Part shown: positions 1 through 9,905 of the stretch, one piece after another
Layout of the letters: each line of letters starts with the position of its first letter
Position numbering within the stretch: position 1 is the first letter of the stretch
DNA from: Nematopogon swammerdamellus
Lineage: Eukaryota > Arthropoda > Insecta > Lepidoptera > Adelidae
DNA: 64,000 bases
NCBI GenBank assembly: GCA_946902875.1
Contig: OX336359.1
Location: 620,001-684,000 of the forward strand
Direction: 5' to 3'
Notes under the pieces: model-generated
Seen by the model: the letters and a program-made list of their open reading frames with translations, nothing else
What the model was told of the DNA's origin: nothing
Database searches by the model: none
Made by a program: the position numbers and the translations under genes

Positions 1-1183
1 CCGTGAACTGGGTAGGTATAATAAATTGGACGTTGAGAAATTTCGTGTGACGATCGTGTAATATTGGTGTACGAGTACCTTGCGGGATTCGGGCGCAGTG
101 CGCAGCGAGTCAGTCCCACAGTATATTATCGAAAGTTTGATAACGTTATTGTGTACTAAAGTGAACCTTGTTGGGTATAACAAAATATTAGTTAATTTGT
201 GTGTATTACGAAAGAGTAAGGTAAAGGTAAATGGTAGGACCCACGCACAGAGTGCGGCAAGTCCGGGTATTGAAAGTTTGACAACTTTACATTTTGTACT
301 AAAGTGAACCCTGTAAGATTTAGTGAGACTTCTGATAATTCTTGTATATTGTGCAATAGTAACGGGAGAATAAATCGCGAGACCCATGCACAGAGTGCGG
401 CAAGTCCGGGTGTTGAAAGTTTGACAACTTTACATTTTGTACTAAAGTGAACCCTGTTAGATTTAGTGAGATTTCTGATAATTCTTGTATATTGTGCAAT
501 AGTAACGGGAGAGTAAATCGCGAGACCCACGCACAGAGTGCGGCAAGTCCGGGTGTTGAAAGTTTGACCACTTTACATTTTGTACTAAAGTGAACCCTGT
601 TAGATTTAGCCAGATTTCTGATAATCCTTATACATCGTGTAACAGTAATGAGAGAGTAAATCGTGAGACCCACGCACAGAGTGCGGCAAGTCCGGGTGTC
701 GAAAATTTAATAAAGTTATATTGTGTACTAATGTGAGACAAGTTGATTCATAGTAGATATTGCGTGTAGTGTAGTGAGGAGAAGCGGGCACGTTTAGAAG
801 CGGCCGCGGATCCACCGCCGTGCCCCGCCAATCCGTCCTATCGGGAGGGTTATGAAAACTGGAGTGTACTAATCCGATCCAAACACGGATAATAACGAGC
901 TAGCTAGGAAATTACGGGTAGGCGCTCACCCGGCAACGAAGAGCGTCTGGCGCCCACTAGATTAGGTATATAAGATAAGATTGTTAGTAAGTAAGATTGT
1001 TATTTGAAATTTAGTGTGTAGTATTAAGGTGTTTAGGGTAAGGTTATTTGATTGGATATTACGTGTTTAGATATAAGGTGTAATTCGAAGTCCGTGTTTG
1101 ACGTAGCCGAATAGTATTCAATAAATTGTGTGATCTTACTCAGCCGTTTCATTCGACCCACGCCCAGCTTATACACCATCACA
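1..1183 (+). repeat. 5' LTR, 3' part
   Basis: Position 1 corresponds to 7082 in the right LTR, a constant offset of 7081 bp. Line-by-line comparison shows no difference over all 1183 bp. It ends in ...CATCACA just before a TGG-initiated primer-binding site. AATAAA at 1120-1125 is a candidate polyadenylation signal. Confidence 0.95.
95..810 (+). repeat. Five 143-bp tandem units inside the 5' LTR
   Basis: The word TGTACTAAAG, or a close variant, recurs at 152, 295, 438, 581 and 724, exactly 143 bp apart each time. GACCC of the next block recurs at 238, 381, 524 and 667. The three central units are nearly identical; the first and last are more diverged. The same array lies in the right LTR at about 7176-7891. 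Overlapping open frames here are simply translations of the repeat and are not genes. Confidence 0.93.
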
Positions 1184-1184
1184 A

Positions 1185-1200
1185 TGGCGCCTAATAAAGG
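1185..1200 (+). other. Candidate primer-binding site (minus-strand priming)
   Basis: TGGCGCC starts one or two bases after the LTR end, the usual place and the usual TGG start for a tRNA primer complement. The tRNA was not identified. Confidence 0.6.
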
Positions 1201-1536
1201 AATGAACGGCTGGGTAGTCTAGTGGGAGATTCCATCAGAATCGAACCGGCATTGGACCACCGCTGAACTTAAAATTTTGGGAAAAAGTAATTCGAGTCAT
1301 TTGGTAATTTAGAGACATTCAGGCAATACTTCAGCGACCGGAGGGGGGGTTTTCATAATTTTTTTAAATTTTTTTTTTAATAGCTCACCCAGGGATATAA
1401 AGTCAAACACGGTTTAGTCATAAGAGTAATATAAGGTAATAGAACATTTAGGATTAAATAAGTAACAGTAAAGTCATCACGACACAGAGTCATTAAGCCA
1501 CGCATTCGGGAAAACCGAAAATAGGCATAGGTAACC
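1201..1536 (+). other. Untranslated leader of the gypsy element
   Basis: This stretch between the primer-binding site and gag has no supported ORF. It contains a G-run followed by T-rich runs at about 1341-1380. Packaging or dimerisation signals would be expected here, but none can be shown from sequence alone. Confidence 0.5.
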
Positions 1537-2985
1537 ATGGATAGCAAATATTTATTGAAGGACGAGCTAGAATTCGAACTAGCATGTCGAGGAATCGGCC
1601 ACATCTCAACAGTATCAGCGATGAAAAGTTTACTCCAACAGTTACTAGATCAGGAAAGTCAAGGTCAAATAGAATCAAAACAAGTAACACCGGAAGTATG
1701 CACCACCAACCCACTCGCACAGATGAGCTTATGCGAACGCAAGGCAGAGGCATTAGCGGCAACAATCGCGGAAATGGAGTCAAACCCAGACTCAGTAGGA
1801 TTCAGGCGTACATCCGCGAGGTTATTACATCTGCAAAGGCGGACACACGTAATTGTCACGGAGAGTGAGGAGCAGACGAACCGGAAGAAAGAACTCCAAG
1901 CAAAAATAAAGAAATGCATGGCAGAGTTGGCAAGACTCAGCGAAATCGAAGAAGAGAAGGACCAAGACCTGACACAAGAAGATATCGAAACAATACAAAA
2001 CTCGCTGGGACAGGAAGCAGAACAGATAGTGGGCAGAATAAAAAGCAATATACACCCAACTCGACAGCCGCAAAACGAGCAGCGCCAAGCCCAGCAAGAA
2101 ATATCAGTATCAATGCCCAGACAAGGAAAAATACTACCGAGGACATCGACAGTGGACATAGAAGAACCGTCAAATAAACAGAACTTTAGAAGAAACAAAC
2201 TCGTACCACTGAAGGACTGGGGAATTAGGTTCACAGGAACAGAATGTCAGAGCATCAACGCATTTATCGAAAGGATAAATGAGCTAAAGGATGCAAGAAA
2301 CGCAACAGAGGAAGACCTATGGACATACGCAATCGACTTATTCGATAAAGACGCACTAGTGTGGTTCAGAGCGAACAGGAAATACTGCGACTCATGGGAG
2401 GAACTACAAGCAATGCTCAAAATAAATTTCCAACGCCCATACTACCAAGAGGAGCTACTAGAAGAAATAAGAAAGCGGACTCAAGGCAAAGAAGAGAAAG
2501 TCATATTATACATAGCCATCATGGAAAACCTCTTCAACAGACTGCCGGAAAAGTTACCAGAAAACCAGAAGCTAAACATAATACGGAAAAACCTACAGCC
2601 ATACTATCAACAAGCCATATGTAGGGACCATTTCGACACAATGTACGAGCTTACAACAGTAGCAAGATTATTGGAAAGAACAAAAATAAACTGCGAGACA
2701 TTCAAGGAACCAACAAAGACCGAGTCATCTATGGAACCAGACTTAGCATACCAACGACCTAACAGACATGAAATGTGCGAGATCCAACCACCCAGACTGC
2801 CAAGCGAAACGACACGATCGAAGTGTTGGAACTGCCGCAAAGAAGGCCACTTGTTTAGACAGTGCAACACCCCTAGACAGAGACTATTCTGCTTCAAATG
2901 CGGTAAGTTCGGCATCACGTTCAATGATTGTAAGTGTAATCAGCCGGGAAACGAGAAAGGAGTGACCACAAAACCTGCCATGTAG
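1537..2985 (+). CDS. gag: Gag polyprotein of the gypsy element (482 aa)
   Basis: Forms the retrotransposon particle and binds RNA. Start chosen at ATG 1537 (ACCATGG context). The N-terminal third is charged and helical, with many Glu, Gln and Lys. Residues about 220-380 look like a retrotransposon Gag/capsid domain. Near the C-terminus are two zinc knuckles. The first is canonical, C-X2-C-X4-H-X4-C (CWNCRKEGHLFRQC). The second keeps the three Cys but has Ile in place of His (CFKCGKFGITFNDC), so it may bind zinc poorly or not at all. The last 46 nt overlap the pol frame, which lies at -1, with a candidate frameshift signal at 2946-3024. The ORF is intact with no internal stop. Confidence 0.93.
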   Translation: MDSKYLLKDELEFELACRGIGHISTVSAMKSLLQQLLDQESQGQIESKQVTPEVCTTNPLAQMSLCERKAEALAATIAEMESNPDSVGFRRTSARLLHLQRRTHVIVTESEEQTNRKKELQAKIKKCMAELARLSEIEEEKDQDLTQEDIETIQNSLGQEAEQIVGRIKSNIHPTRQPQNEQRQAQQEISVSMPRQGKILPRTSTVDIEEPSNKQNFRRNKLVPLKDWGIRFTGTECQSINAFIERINELKDARNATEEDLWTYAIDLFDKDALVWFRANRKYCDSWEELQAMLKINFQRPYYQEELLEEIRKRTQGKEEKVILYIAIMENLFNRLPEKLPENQKLNIIRKNLQPYYQQAICRDHFDTMYELTTVARLLERTKINCETFKEPTKTESSMEPDLAYQRPNRHEMCEIQPPRLPSETTRSKCWNCRKEGHLFRQCNTPRQRLFCFKCGKFGITFNDCKCNQPGNEKGVTTKPAM

Positions 2986-3024
2986 TCACTCGGACACAAA
3001 CAACAACAAAAAAAGAATGGCAGG
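2940..3024 (+). promoter_or_regulatory. Candidate -1 ribosomal frameshift signal (slippery heptamer plus H-type pseudoknot)
   Basis: The pol frame is open from 2940 (TAA at 2937-2939) and gag stops at 2983-2985. In the overlap, G GGA AAC (2946-2952) fits X XXY YYZ in the gag frame. A 7-nt spacer follows. Stem 1 pairs GAGTGAC (2960-2966) with GTCACTC (2985-2991), 7 perfect pairs. Stem 2 pairs loop bases CCTGCCAT (2974-2981) with ATGGCAGG (3017-3024), 8 perfect pairs. Loop lengths are 7, 3 and 25 nt, the last A-rich. The heptamer and geometry match those known for retroviral -1 frameshifting; function is inferred. Confidence 0.82.
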
Positions 3025-3029
3025 ATGGG

Positions 3030-6000
3030 GTGAAAACGGTTTCGAACTTCTTCAAAAAAATTCCAAAGTTATGCAGCATTGACAAACGAGAAGACAACAG
3101 GTACTACTGCAAGGTGGACATTTTAGGCACACAACACGTAGGTCTATTAGACTGCGGAGCGACGGTAACCGCAGTAACAAAAAAGTTCAGTGAACGACTA
3201 GTCGCAAAAGGACTAAAAGTTCAGAACAGAAGGACGGAAAAACTTTCGCTAGCCGACAAGAGTGAGAAATATTCACAGGGAGTTATAGATGTGCCATTCG
3301 AATGCTTCGAGCAATACAAGATTATACCAGTCCACGTTTTGGAAGAAATGAACCACGACATCATACTAGGCATGGACTTCCTCGACGCATACGGCATACG
3401 CTTGACGAGAAATACAAGTAAAATACAACTAGACATGTGGAAATTACACCGTACGAACGGAGAAGGGATAGAGACACTGGAACAGAAACAAGCAGTAATA
3501 GCGAGGAGCGAAATGTCACCAGAACAAGAACGACAACTAGAAGACGTAATAAATAAAATGGCATCAAACATCGGCAAAGGGTTAGGCCGAACGAACATGA
3601 TGACACACGAAATCGACACGAGTGACAACAAGCCAGTGAAACAAAGGCAGTACCCCTTCTCACCAAATATAATCAAGTTGATGGAAACAGAATTAAAGGA
3701 CATGATAGACAAAGACGTAATAGAGCCATCCTACAGCTCATGGAGCTCACCAATCCTGCTTGTACAAAAACCGGGAAAAAATCGCCTATGCCTAGACAGC
3801 AGACAATTGAACAAAGTCACCAAAACGGATTCATACCCCCTACCTCGCGTGACATCCATACTGGATAACTTGAGAAACGCAAAATACCTCTCGACTCTAG
3901 ACCTGAAATCGGCATTCTGGCAAATACCTCTGGAAGAGAGCAGTAAGGAAAAAACAGCATTTGCAATACAAGGTAAAGGGTTATACCAGTTCAAGGTTAT
4001 GCCATTCGGACTAGTCAACGCTGCACAAACACAACAACGATTAATGGACAAGATATTTCCCCCGGAACTAGAAGGAAAGGTGTTTACATACCTAGATGAC
4101 ATCGTAATTTGCAACCAAAATTTTGAAGACCATTTAGAAACATTAAAAGACGTAATGAGACGATTGCAAGAAGCTAAACTTACAGTCAACATAGAGAAGT
4201 GTCAATTTGGAAGAGAGTCACTAAGGTACCTAGGATACGTAGTAGACAAGGACGGTCTCCGAACAGATACCGAAAAAGTCGAGAGCATAGTCAATTACCC
4301 GAGACCGTCAACTTATACAGAACTAAAGAGGTTCATCGGGTTGGCAAGCTGGTATCGGAGATTCGTCCCAAACTTCTCAATGATAGCTGGGCCACTACAC
4401 GAGTTGACGAAGGGCAATAGCAAAAAACTGACATGGTCCGAGTCAGCCGAGAAATCATTTAGGGAATTGAAAACGGTACTCACGTCGACGCCGGTCCTCA
4501 CCTGCCCGGATTTCGCGAAACCTTTCACCATCGAATGCGACGCGTCAAATCACGGAACCGGGGCGGTACTAGTACAGGAGATCGAAGGAAAAGAAAAACC
4601 GGTGGCGTACACGAGTAAAAAACTATCAGAACGAGAGACAAAGTACTCGGCGTCAGAAAGAGAACTTTTAAGCGTCATTCACGCAATAGAGAAATTTAGA
4701 CCGTACATCGAAGGGACACAGTTCACAGTCATTACGGACCACAGTGCACTGCAATGGCTCAACAACGCGAAAGATCCACACGGAAGACTAGCAAGATGGT
4801 CACTACGCCTGCAACAATTCTCGTTCATAATAAAACATAAAAAAGGAAAGGAGAACATCGTGCCTGACGCGTTGTCAAGAGCAATACCACAACCAGAAGT
4901 GAATGCCATAGACATACAAGAATCCGACAAAGATGAGTGGTACAAAAACGTAGAAAACAAAATAGTCAACAAGAAAGCAGGCAACTTATGGCAATTGCAC
5001 CACGGAAGCGTGTGGAGATACATGAAACTCCGACAATTCCCAAACGAAGACGACTCATGGAAACAAGCTATACCTTCAGACAAAAGGATTGAGGTGCTAA
5101 AGAAATGCCATGACGAACCAACAGCAGGCCATTTAGGCATGAAAAAGACCATCAACAGAGTGAAACAACACTTCTACTGGCCGACATTGATAAAGGACAC
5201 AAAGGAATATGTACGGAAATGCGAGGTATGCGCCCAACAAAAATCTAGCCAGGAAAGACCAATCGGGTTAATGGGTAAACACAGGGACGTAGCGAACCCA
5301 TTCGAAGTGATATCACTGGACCTATTAGGACCATACCCAAGGTCGAAAAAGGGGAACACCATGTTATTGGTAATATCGGACTGGTTCAGTAAATACACCC
5401 TGTTATTCCCAATAAGAAATGCGACGGCGGACACGATAAATAAGATCATAGAGGAACAAATATTTTTAATATACGGGGTACCAAAAGCAATTATAAGTGA
5501 CAACGGAACACAATTCACAGCAAAAAAGACAAAAGAACTGTGCGAAGAATACAAAACACAGCTATGGTTCACCCCCCATTATCACCCACAAGCGAACCCC
5601 ACGGAACGCGTGAACAGGGTGCTAGTCACGGCAATAGGGTCCTATATAGAAAAAGATCACAAAGATTGGGACAGAAACATTCCTCAAATAGGTCACGCCA
5701 TAAGAACCGCCGTACACGAGGTCACGGGGAAAACACCAGCATTCCTAGTCTTCGGTAGAGAGACATCGGTACTGGGTCACAACATAAGCGGAATATCGGA
5801 AAATGAGCCGATCACATTCGATCGAACACAAACATCGGAGAAATTGGAAGAAATGCGAAAGATATACGACGACGTCAGAAAGAAAATGAAGGCAGCACAT
5901 GATAGGAATGAGAAACATTACAATCTGAGACGAAGAGTACACAACTTCAGAGAAGGGCAGATCGTCTGGCGAAAAACTAAATTCTTATCGAACGCCGGCA

Positions 6001-6146
6001 ATAACTTCTGCGCAAAACTAGCACCGAAATTCGAGAAAGCAGTAATCGACAAAACATTGTCAAAAGACGTCTTCCTACTCAGAAACATGAAAGGCAAGGA
6101 AATCGGCAAATGGCACGCTTCGGACCTGAAACCGGCAGCGCAATAA
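3030..6146 (+). CDS. pol: Pol polyprotein of the gypsy element (protease, RT, RNase H, integrase)
   Basis: Makes cDNA and integrates it. The frame is open back to 2940, and the first codon here is GTG, so expression as a Gag-Pol frameshift fusion is more likely than internal initiation. Counting from 3030: protease-like motif LLDCGAT at residues 39-45 with ILGMDF about 70 residues on; RT about 200-440 with YLDD at 354-357; RNase H with catalytic Asp in IECDAS near 504; integrase zinc domain H-H-C-C about 690-735; integrase core D, D, E in SLDLLGP, ISDNGTQF and PTERVNRV; then a GPY/F-like tail. Cys replaces the usual Thr or Ser after the catalytic Asp of the protease, which is unusual but occurs in some Ty3-like elements. 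No stop interrupts it. Confidence 0.95.
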   Translation: MKTVSNFFKKIPKLCSIDKREDNRYYCKVDILGTQHVGLLDCGATVTAVTKKFSERLVAKGLKVQNRRTEKLSLADKSEKYSQGVIDVPFECFEQYKIIPVHVLEEMNHDIILGMDFLDAYGIRLTRNTSKIQLDMWKLHRTNGEGIETLEQKQAVIARSEMSPEQERQLEDVINKMASNIGKGLGRTNMMTHEIDTSDNKPVKQRQYPFSPNIIKLMETELKDMIDKDVIEPSYSSWSSPILLVQKPGKNRLCLDSRQLNKVTKTDSYPLPRVTSILDNLRNAKYLSTLDLKSAFWQIPLEESSKEKTAFAIQGKGLYQFKVMPFGLVNAAQTQQRLMDKIFPPELEGKVFTYLDDIVICNQNFEDHLETLKDVMRRLQEAKLTVNIEKCQFGRESLRYLGYVVDKDGLRTDTEKVESIVNYPRPSTYTELKRFIGLASWYRRFVPNFSMIAGPLHELTKGNSKKLTWSESAEKSFRELKTVLTSTPVLTCPDFAKPFTIECDASNHGTGAVLVQEIEGKEKPVAYTSKKLSERETKYSASERELLSVIHAIEKFRPYIEGTQFTVITDHSALQWLNNAKDPHGRLARWSLRLQQFSFIIKHKKGKENIVPDALSRAIPQPEVNAIDIQESDKDEWYKNVENKIVNKKAGNLWQLHHGSVWRYMKLRQFPNEDDSWKQAIPSDKRIEVLKKCHDEPTAGHLGMKKTINRVKQHFYWPTLIKDTKEYVRKCEVCAQQKSSQERPIGLMGKHRDVANPFEVISLDLLGPYPRSKKGNTMLLVISDWFSKYTLLFPIRNATADTINKIIEEQIFLIYGVPKAIISDNGTQFTAKKTKELCEEYKTQLWFTPHYHPQANPTERVNRVLVTAIGSYIEKDHKDWDRNIPQIGHAIRTAVHEVTGKTPAFLVFGRETSVLGHNISGISENEPITFDRTQTSEKLEEMRKIYDDVRKKMKAAHDRNEKHYNLRRRVHNFREGQIVWRKTKFLSNAGNNFCAKLAPKFEKAVIDKTLSKDVFLLRNMKGKEIGKWHASDLKPAAQ

Positions 6147-6170
6147 CCCAAGGAATCCGGGTCGGATTCC

Positions 6171-6189
6171 AGGAGAGGAGGGGGGATAT
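6171..6189 (+). other. Polypurine tract before the 3' LTR
   Basis: AGGAGAGGAGGGGGG (6171-6185) lies directly upstream of the right LTR and would prime plus-strand synthesis. Four bases (ATAT) separate it from the TG at 6190, so the LTR boundary could be placed anywhere in 6186-6190. Confidence 0.75.
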
Positions 6190-8264
6190 TGTAACGGGCA
6201 TATGGGCACATCTGAAATAACAGCGCTGCGCCATCTGGCGGAGAGTAGCAGAGAGCAGAGCGCAGATAGCTACGTACCGCGGACACGCAGCAAGGAACCA
6301 AAGCGACGTAGTGAGCCGGCTTACCGACAGGCCGCGCAGAGCACCACGAGTGCAGGTTAGGAAAGGAAACGTGTTCGACCGGCAGACATCTTACCGCCAT
6401 TAAGAAACGAGGTCGACATATATTAAATCGAGAGTGATACGCACTGTACCGTCGAGCTAAAGAAGTGAAGCTGAGTCGAACGTCGCACAAGACTAACAAA
6501 GATCCAGAGAACAACAGAGAGGGTGAGTGGCCGAATGGCAGCAATATTTATTTCACCGCGGTCGCCGGGAGCGAACCCACTCCCGCGAAAGGGGCGACGG
6601 AAGGTTAAAACAGAACAACGATGTGATTGCAGGCCTTCCGGAACGCCCTCTCTGCTTACGGCCAGCGAACGGAGACTCCGGGTGCACTGCCCCGCGGTCC
6701 GGCGGACGAGACTACGTCGCAGATAAGTGAAACAGAGTAATACAAGTATATCTTCGAGTGCGGTACGGCAACCCACGTGCGACGTCCGGTGGCCGAGCGG
6801 ACGGGCCCGGATAGGCGTGCGGTGCCCCCCTCGCGCGTCGGACCCGCCGTCGTGCGGCCACGCGAGCCGACGGAGAAGCGCGGGAACCCGCTTGCCACGC
6901 GGTTCTCGAACGTTCGAATAAGTAGATAGCCGTGCCGAGTGGAAGTGCAGAGGACAATAATATCGCACCTCGTCCTAAAACGAATTGTTTAAGGAGCGAT
7001 AAGACCGGTTCTCCCGAAATTATGCAAGAGAAATAGCGTATTATTTAGTGAAACATATACGTGGTCCGGTACCGACCTTGTCCGTGAACTGGGTAGGTAT
7101 AATAAATTGGACGTTGAGAAATTTCGTGTGACGATCGTGTAATATTGGTGTACGAGTACCTTGCGGGATTCGGGCGCAGTGCGCAGCGAGTCAGTCCCAC
7201 AGTATATTATCGAAAGTTTGATAACGTTATTGTGTACTAAAGTGAACCTTGTTGGGTATAACAAAATATTAGTTAATTTGTGTGTATTACGAAAGAGTAA
7301 GGTAAAGGTAAATGGTAGGACCCACGCACAGAGTGCGGCAAGTCCGGGTATTGAAAGTTTGACAACTTTACATTTTGTACTAAAGTGAACCCTGTAAGAT
7401 TTAGTGAGACTTCTGATAATTCTTGTATATTGTGCAATAGTAACGGGAGAATAAATCGCGAGACCCATGCACAGAGTGCGGCAAGTCCGGGTGTTGAAAG
7501 TTTGACAACTTTACATTTTGTACTAAAGTGAACCCTGTTAGATTTAGTGAGATTTCTGATAATTCTTGTATATTGTGCAATAGTAACGGGAGAGTAAATC
7601 GCGAGACCCACGCACAGAGTGCGGCAAGTCCGGGTGTTGAAAGTTTGACCACTTTACATTTTGTACTAAAGTGAACCCTGTTAGATTTAGCCAGATTTCT
7701 GATAATCCTTATACATCGTGTAACAGTAATGAGAGAGTAAATCGTGAGACCCACGCACAGAGTGCGGCAAGTCCGGGTGTCGAAAATTTAATAAAGTTAT
7801 ATTGTGTACTAATGTGAGACAAGTTGATTCATAGTAGATATTGCGTGTAGTGTAGTGAGGAGAAGCGGGCACGTTTAGAAGCGGCCGCGGATCCACCGCC
7901 GTGCCCCGCCAATCCGTCCTATCGGGAGGGTTATGAAAACTGGAGTGTACTAATCCGATCCAAACACGGATAATAACGAGCTAGCTAGGAAATTACGGGT
8001 AGGCGCTCACCCGGCAACGAAGAGCGTCTGGCGCCCACTAGATTAGGTATATAAGATAAGATTGTTAGTAAGTAAGATTGTTATTTGAAATTTAGTGTGT
8101 AGTATTAAGGTGTTTAGGGTAAGGTTATTTGATTGGATATTACGTGTTTAGATATAAGGTGTAATTCGAAGTCCGTGTTTGACGTAGCCGAATAGTATTC
8201 AATAAATTGTGTGATCTTACTCAGCCGTTTCATTCGACCCACGCCCAGCTTATACACCATCACA
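6190..8264 (+). repeat. 3' LTR, about 2075 bp
   Basis: Begins TGTAAC after the polypurine tract and ends in ACA, giving the TGT...ACA inverted termini of an integrated LTR. It is long for a Ty3/gypsy LTR. The same 143-bp units as in the left LTR lie at about 7176-7891. A TATA-like stretch at about 6417-6427 and AATAAA at 8201-8206 are candidate transcription signals. A GC-rich patch at 6780-6910 stands out. The many short overlapping open frames are not supported as genes. Confidence 0.93.
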
Positions 8265-9905
8265 ACTGGTTGCCGAGACATCCAGCGACTCCACTATAAT
8301 GGTGTGCTCCTCAGCTGACCTTGGCGGGAACTGTCTCACAAGGGCTGCTCCAGGCGATCGTTCCTCTATCCTGTTAAGTCCTGCAGCCTCGGCGTACGTC
8401 TTGGCTGCGCGTGAGGTTTTCACCAGCTCGCGATTGCCGTCCACCAGGCTCTCCACCGCCCGCTGAATCCTAGAGAGCGCCAGCTCGTCCGACACAGAGG
8501 GCATGGGTTGCCGGGGGCCATCGCGGGCAATCTCCCCAAGGGAGTCCACTGCGTGTCTCAGGGTCTCCAGTTCGCCCGTCACCGGCTTTAGTGCCTCCTG
8601 CATGCATGCCGTGGTTGCCTCTCTGGGGAACACCTCCTGCCCCTTCAAACCCTGCGTAAGGGAAGCCACCGTGGCCCGCAGATCCGCTACGCCCTGCAGC
8701 AGGGGCCCCAGCTCCTCACGGACGGCGCCCACGACCTCCACCACACCAATGCCGCCCGCCTCCCGAACCGGCGGAGGTTCAGGCTCCGAAAGCGGCTCCC
8801 TCACCAGGGAGGCTGAGTTCCTTTGCGCGTGTGCAGTGTAGACAGTGTCAAACATGCTCTGGAGGCTCTGGAGGCGGGTCTGCGCCCTTTCCAATCCGGC
8901 CTCTATTATTCGCACCGCATTCCCAGAGTCCTGCCAGGCCACTCCAGGGCCAGTGTCCCCCAGCAGATTTGATCCCACAGCGGTAGACGCGGGGCGCGCA
9001 AGCAGGCCAGCGACACCCTTCCGAACCTCTTCCACCTTATCCAGCTGGCCTGGCGCTTCGTATGCCAGCCAGTCCCTAATGCTTGAGGTTTGGTCGAGGG
9101 TGCTTTTTATGTCGGCGTGGGCTGCCTGCAACGCCTCCGAGTGGCTCGCGTGGAGCGCCATCATTTCTTTTACATGCGCACGCTCCACATGAACCAGCTC
9201 CCTGGCGTGGCGTGCCTTGGCCGCCTCCAGCTCGGCGAGCCTGCGGGCCCGAGAGTCCGAGAGCGCAAGGGCGACCTCATAAAGTTCTTGAAGGCATTCG
9301 TGTGTGGTCACCTTGCACTCCCGCCTCATATTTCCCGCCTGCTCGAGGGCGGCCTTGCCCCGCTGGAGGAGGTCGTTGGCCCGAGCGTTCGCCTGGTCCA
9401 TCCTGACCCCGGCGCCCACCCTAGTCGGGAGCATGCTCGCGCGCGACGCGTGGACGGGAGAGGGGTCGCGCGAGCCAGAGCCCACCGACGACCACTCCTC
9501 GTCCGACTGGAAGTCGATGCCGAGCTCCTTGAGCTCCCGGTCGACGTCCAGACGGGACTCCGTCGACGCGCCACCGCTTAAAACCGGGTTCAGCGGGGTC
9601 CACTCAGGCGAATCCAGCGCCTCATCCGACACTAAGACCGCGGAGGTCGCAGGTCGCGGGGTCGGGTCCGATCCCGCTGGCGGGCCAGCATCTGATGTAA
9701 CAAATTTTCGGGTGGGGTCCGCGGCCTCCGCGAGGGACATCCCTGTCCGCTTAACCGTCTGCCGACGCAGAGTCTGCTCCCGGAGGTCAGGGCTATAACC
9801 CGCTGAGTTGGACTTCCGTGATTTCGGTGCCCCGGGTTGGCCGTCTCTCTGCGACCTGACTGGCGGACTCGCTGCCCCCTTCCTGGCTATGAATTTTGGT
9901 GGCAT
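8265..9905 (-). pseudogene. ORF1 (Gag-like) of the telomere-type LINE, cut by LTR insertion
   Basis: The ATG at 9905 (MPPKFIARKGAAS...) is preferred over an upstream TTG. 547 codons run without a stop to the LTR junction; four more residues and a stop then come from LTR sequence. The N-terminal 170 residues are basic, then rich in Ser, Pro and Asp. The middle and C-terminal parts (about residues 180-520) are Ala, Glu, Leu and Arg-rich with heptad character, consistent with a coiled coil. The zinc knuckles typical of R1-clade ORF1 should lie further downstream and are lost. GC content is much higher than the surroundings. Role by family: RNA binding and localisation to telomeres. Confidence 0.72.

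Larger units (their letters stand above)
1..8264 (+). mobile_element. Ty3/gypsy LTR retrotransposon, 5' end outside the window
   Basis: The order is LTR, primer-binding site, gag, overlapping pol (protease, RT, RNase H, integrase), polypurine tract, LTR. There is no env: only about 40 bp separate the pol stop from the right LTR. From the right LTR length (about 2075 bp) the left LTR should begin about 890 bp before the window, for a total near 9.15 kb. Both ORFs are open and the LTRs match wherever both are visible, so the insertion is recent and could be active. It interrupts ORF1 of a minus-strand telomere-type LINE at 8264/8265. The target-site duplication cannot be checked because the left flank is missing. 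Clade within Ty3/gypsy is not assigned. Confidence 0.95.

Noticed and set aside
80..815. Overlapping open frames in the LTR (both strands), repeated at 7161-7896
   Set aside because: They are translations of the 143-bp tandem units, appear identically in both LTRs, and have no start context or family features.
1665..2234. 189-codon minus-strand frame opposite gag
   Set aside because: A shadow of the gag coding bias; the plus-strand frame has zinc knuckles and the correct element position.
6423..6968. 181-codon minus-strand frame in the right LTR
   Set aside because: Lies in GC-rich LTR DNA with several overlapping frames on both strands; no domain seen.
8503..9798. Plus-strand frames opposite LINE ORF1
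   Set aside because: High-GC ORF1 leaves the other frames open by composition; the minus-strand frame is the longest and continues exactly to the insertion point.
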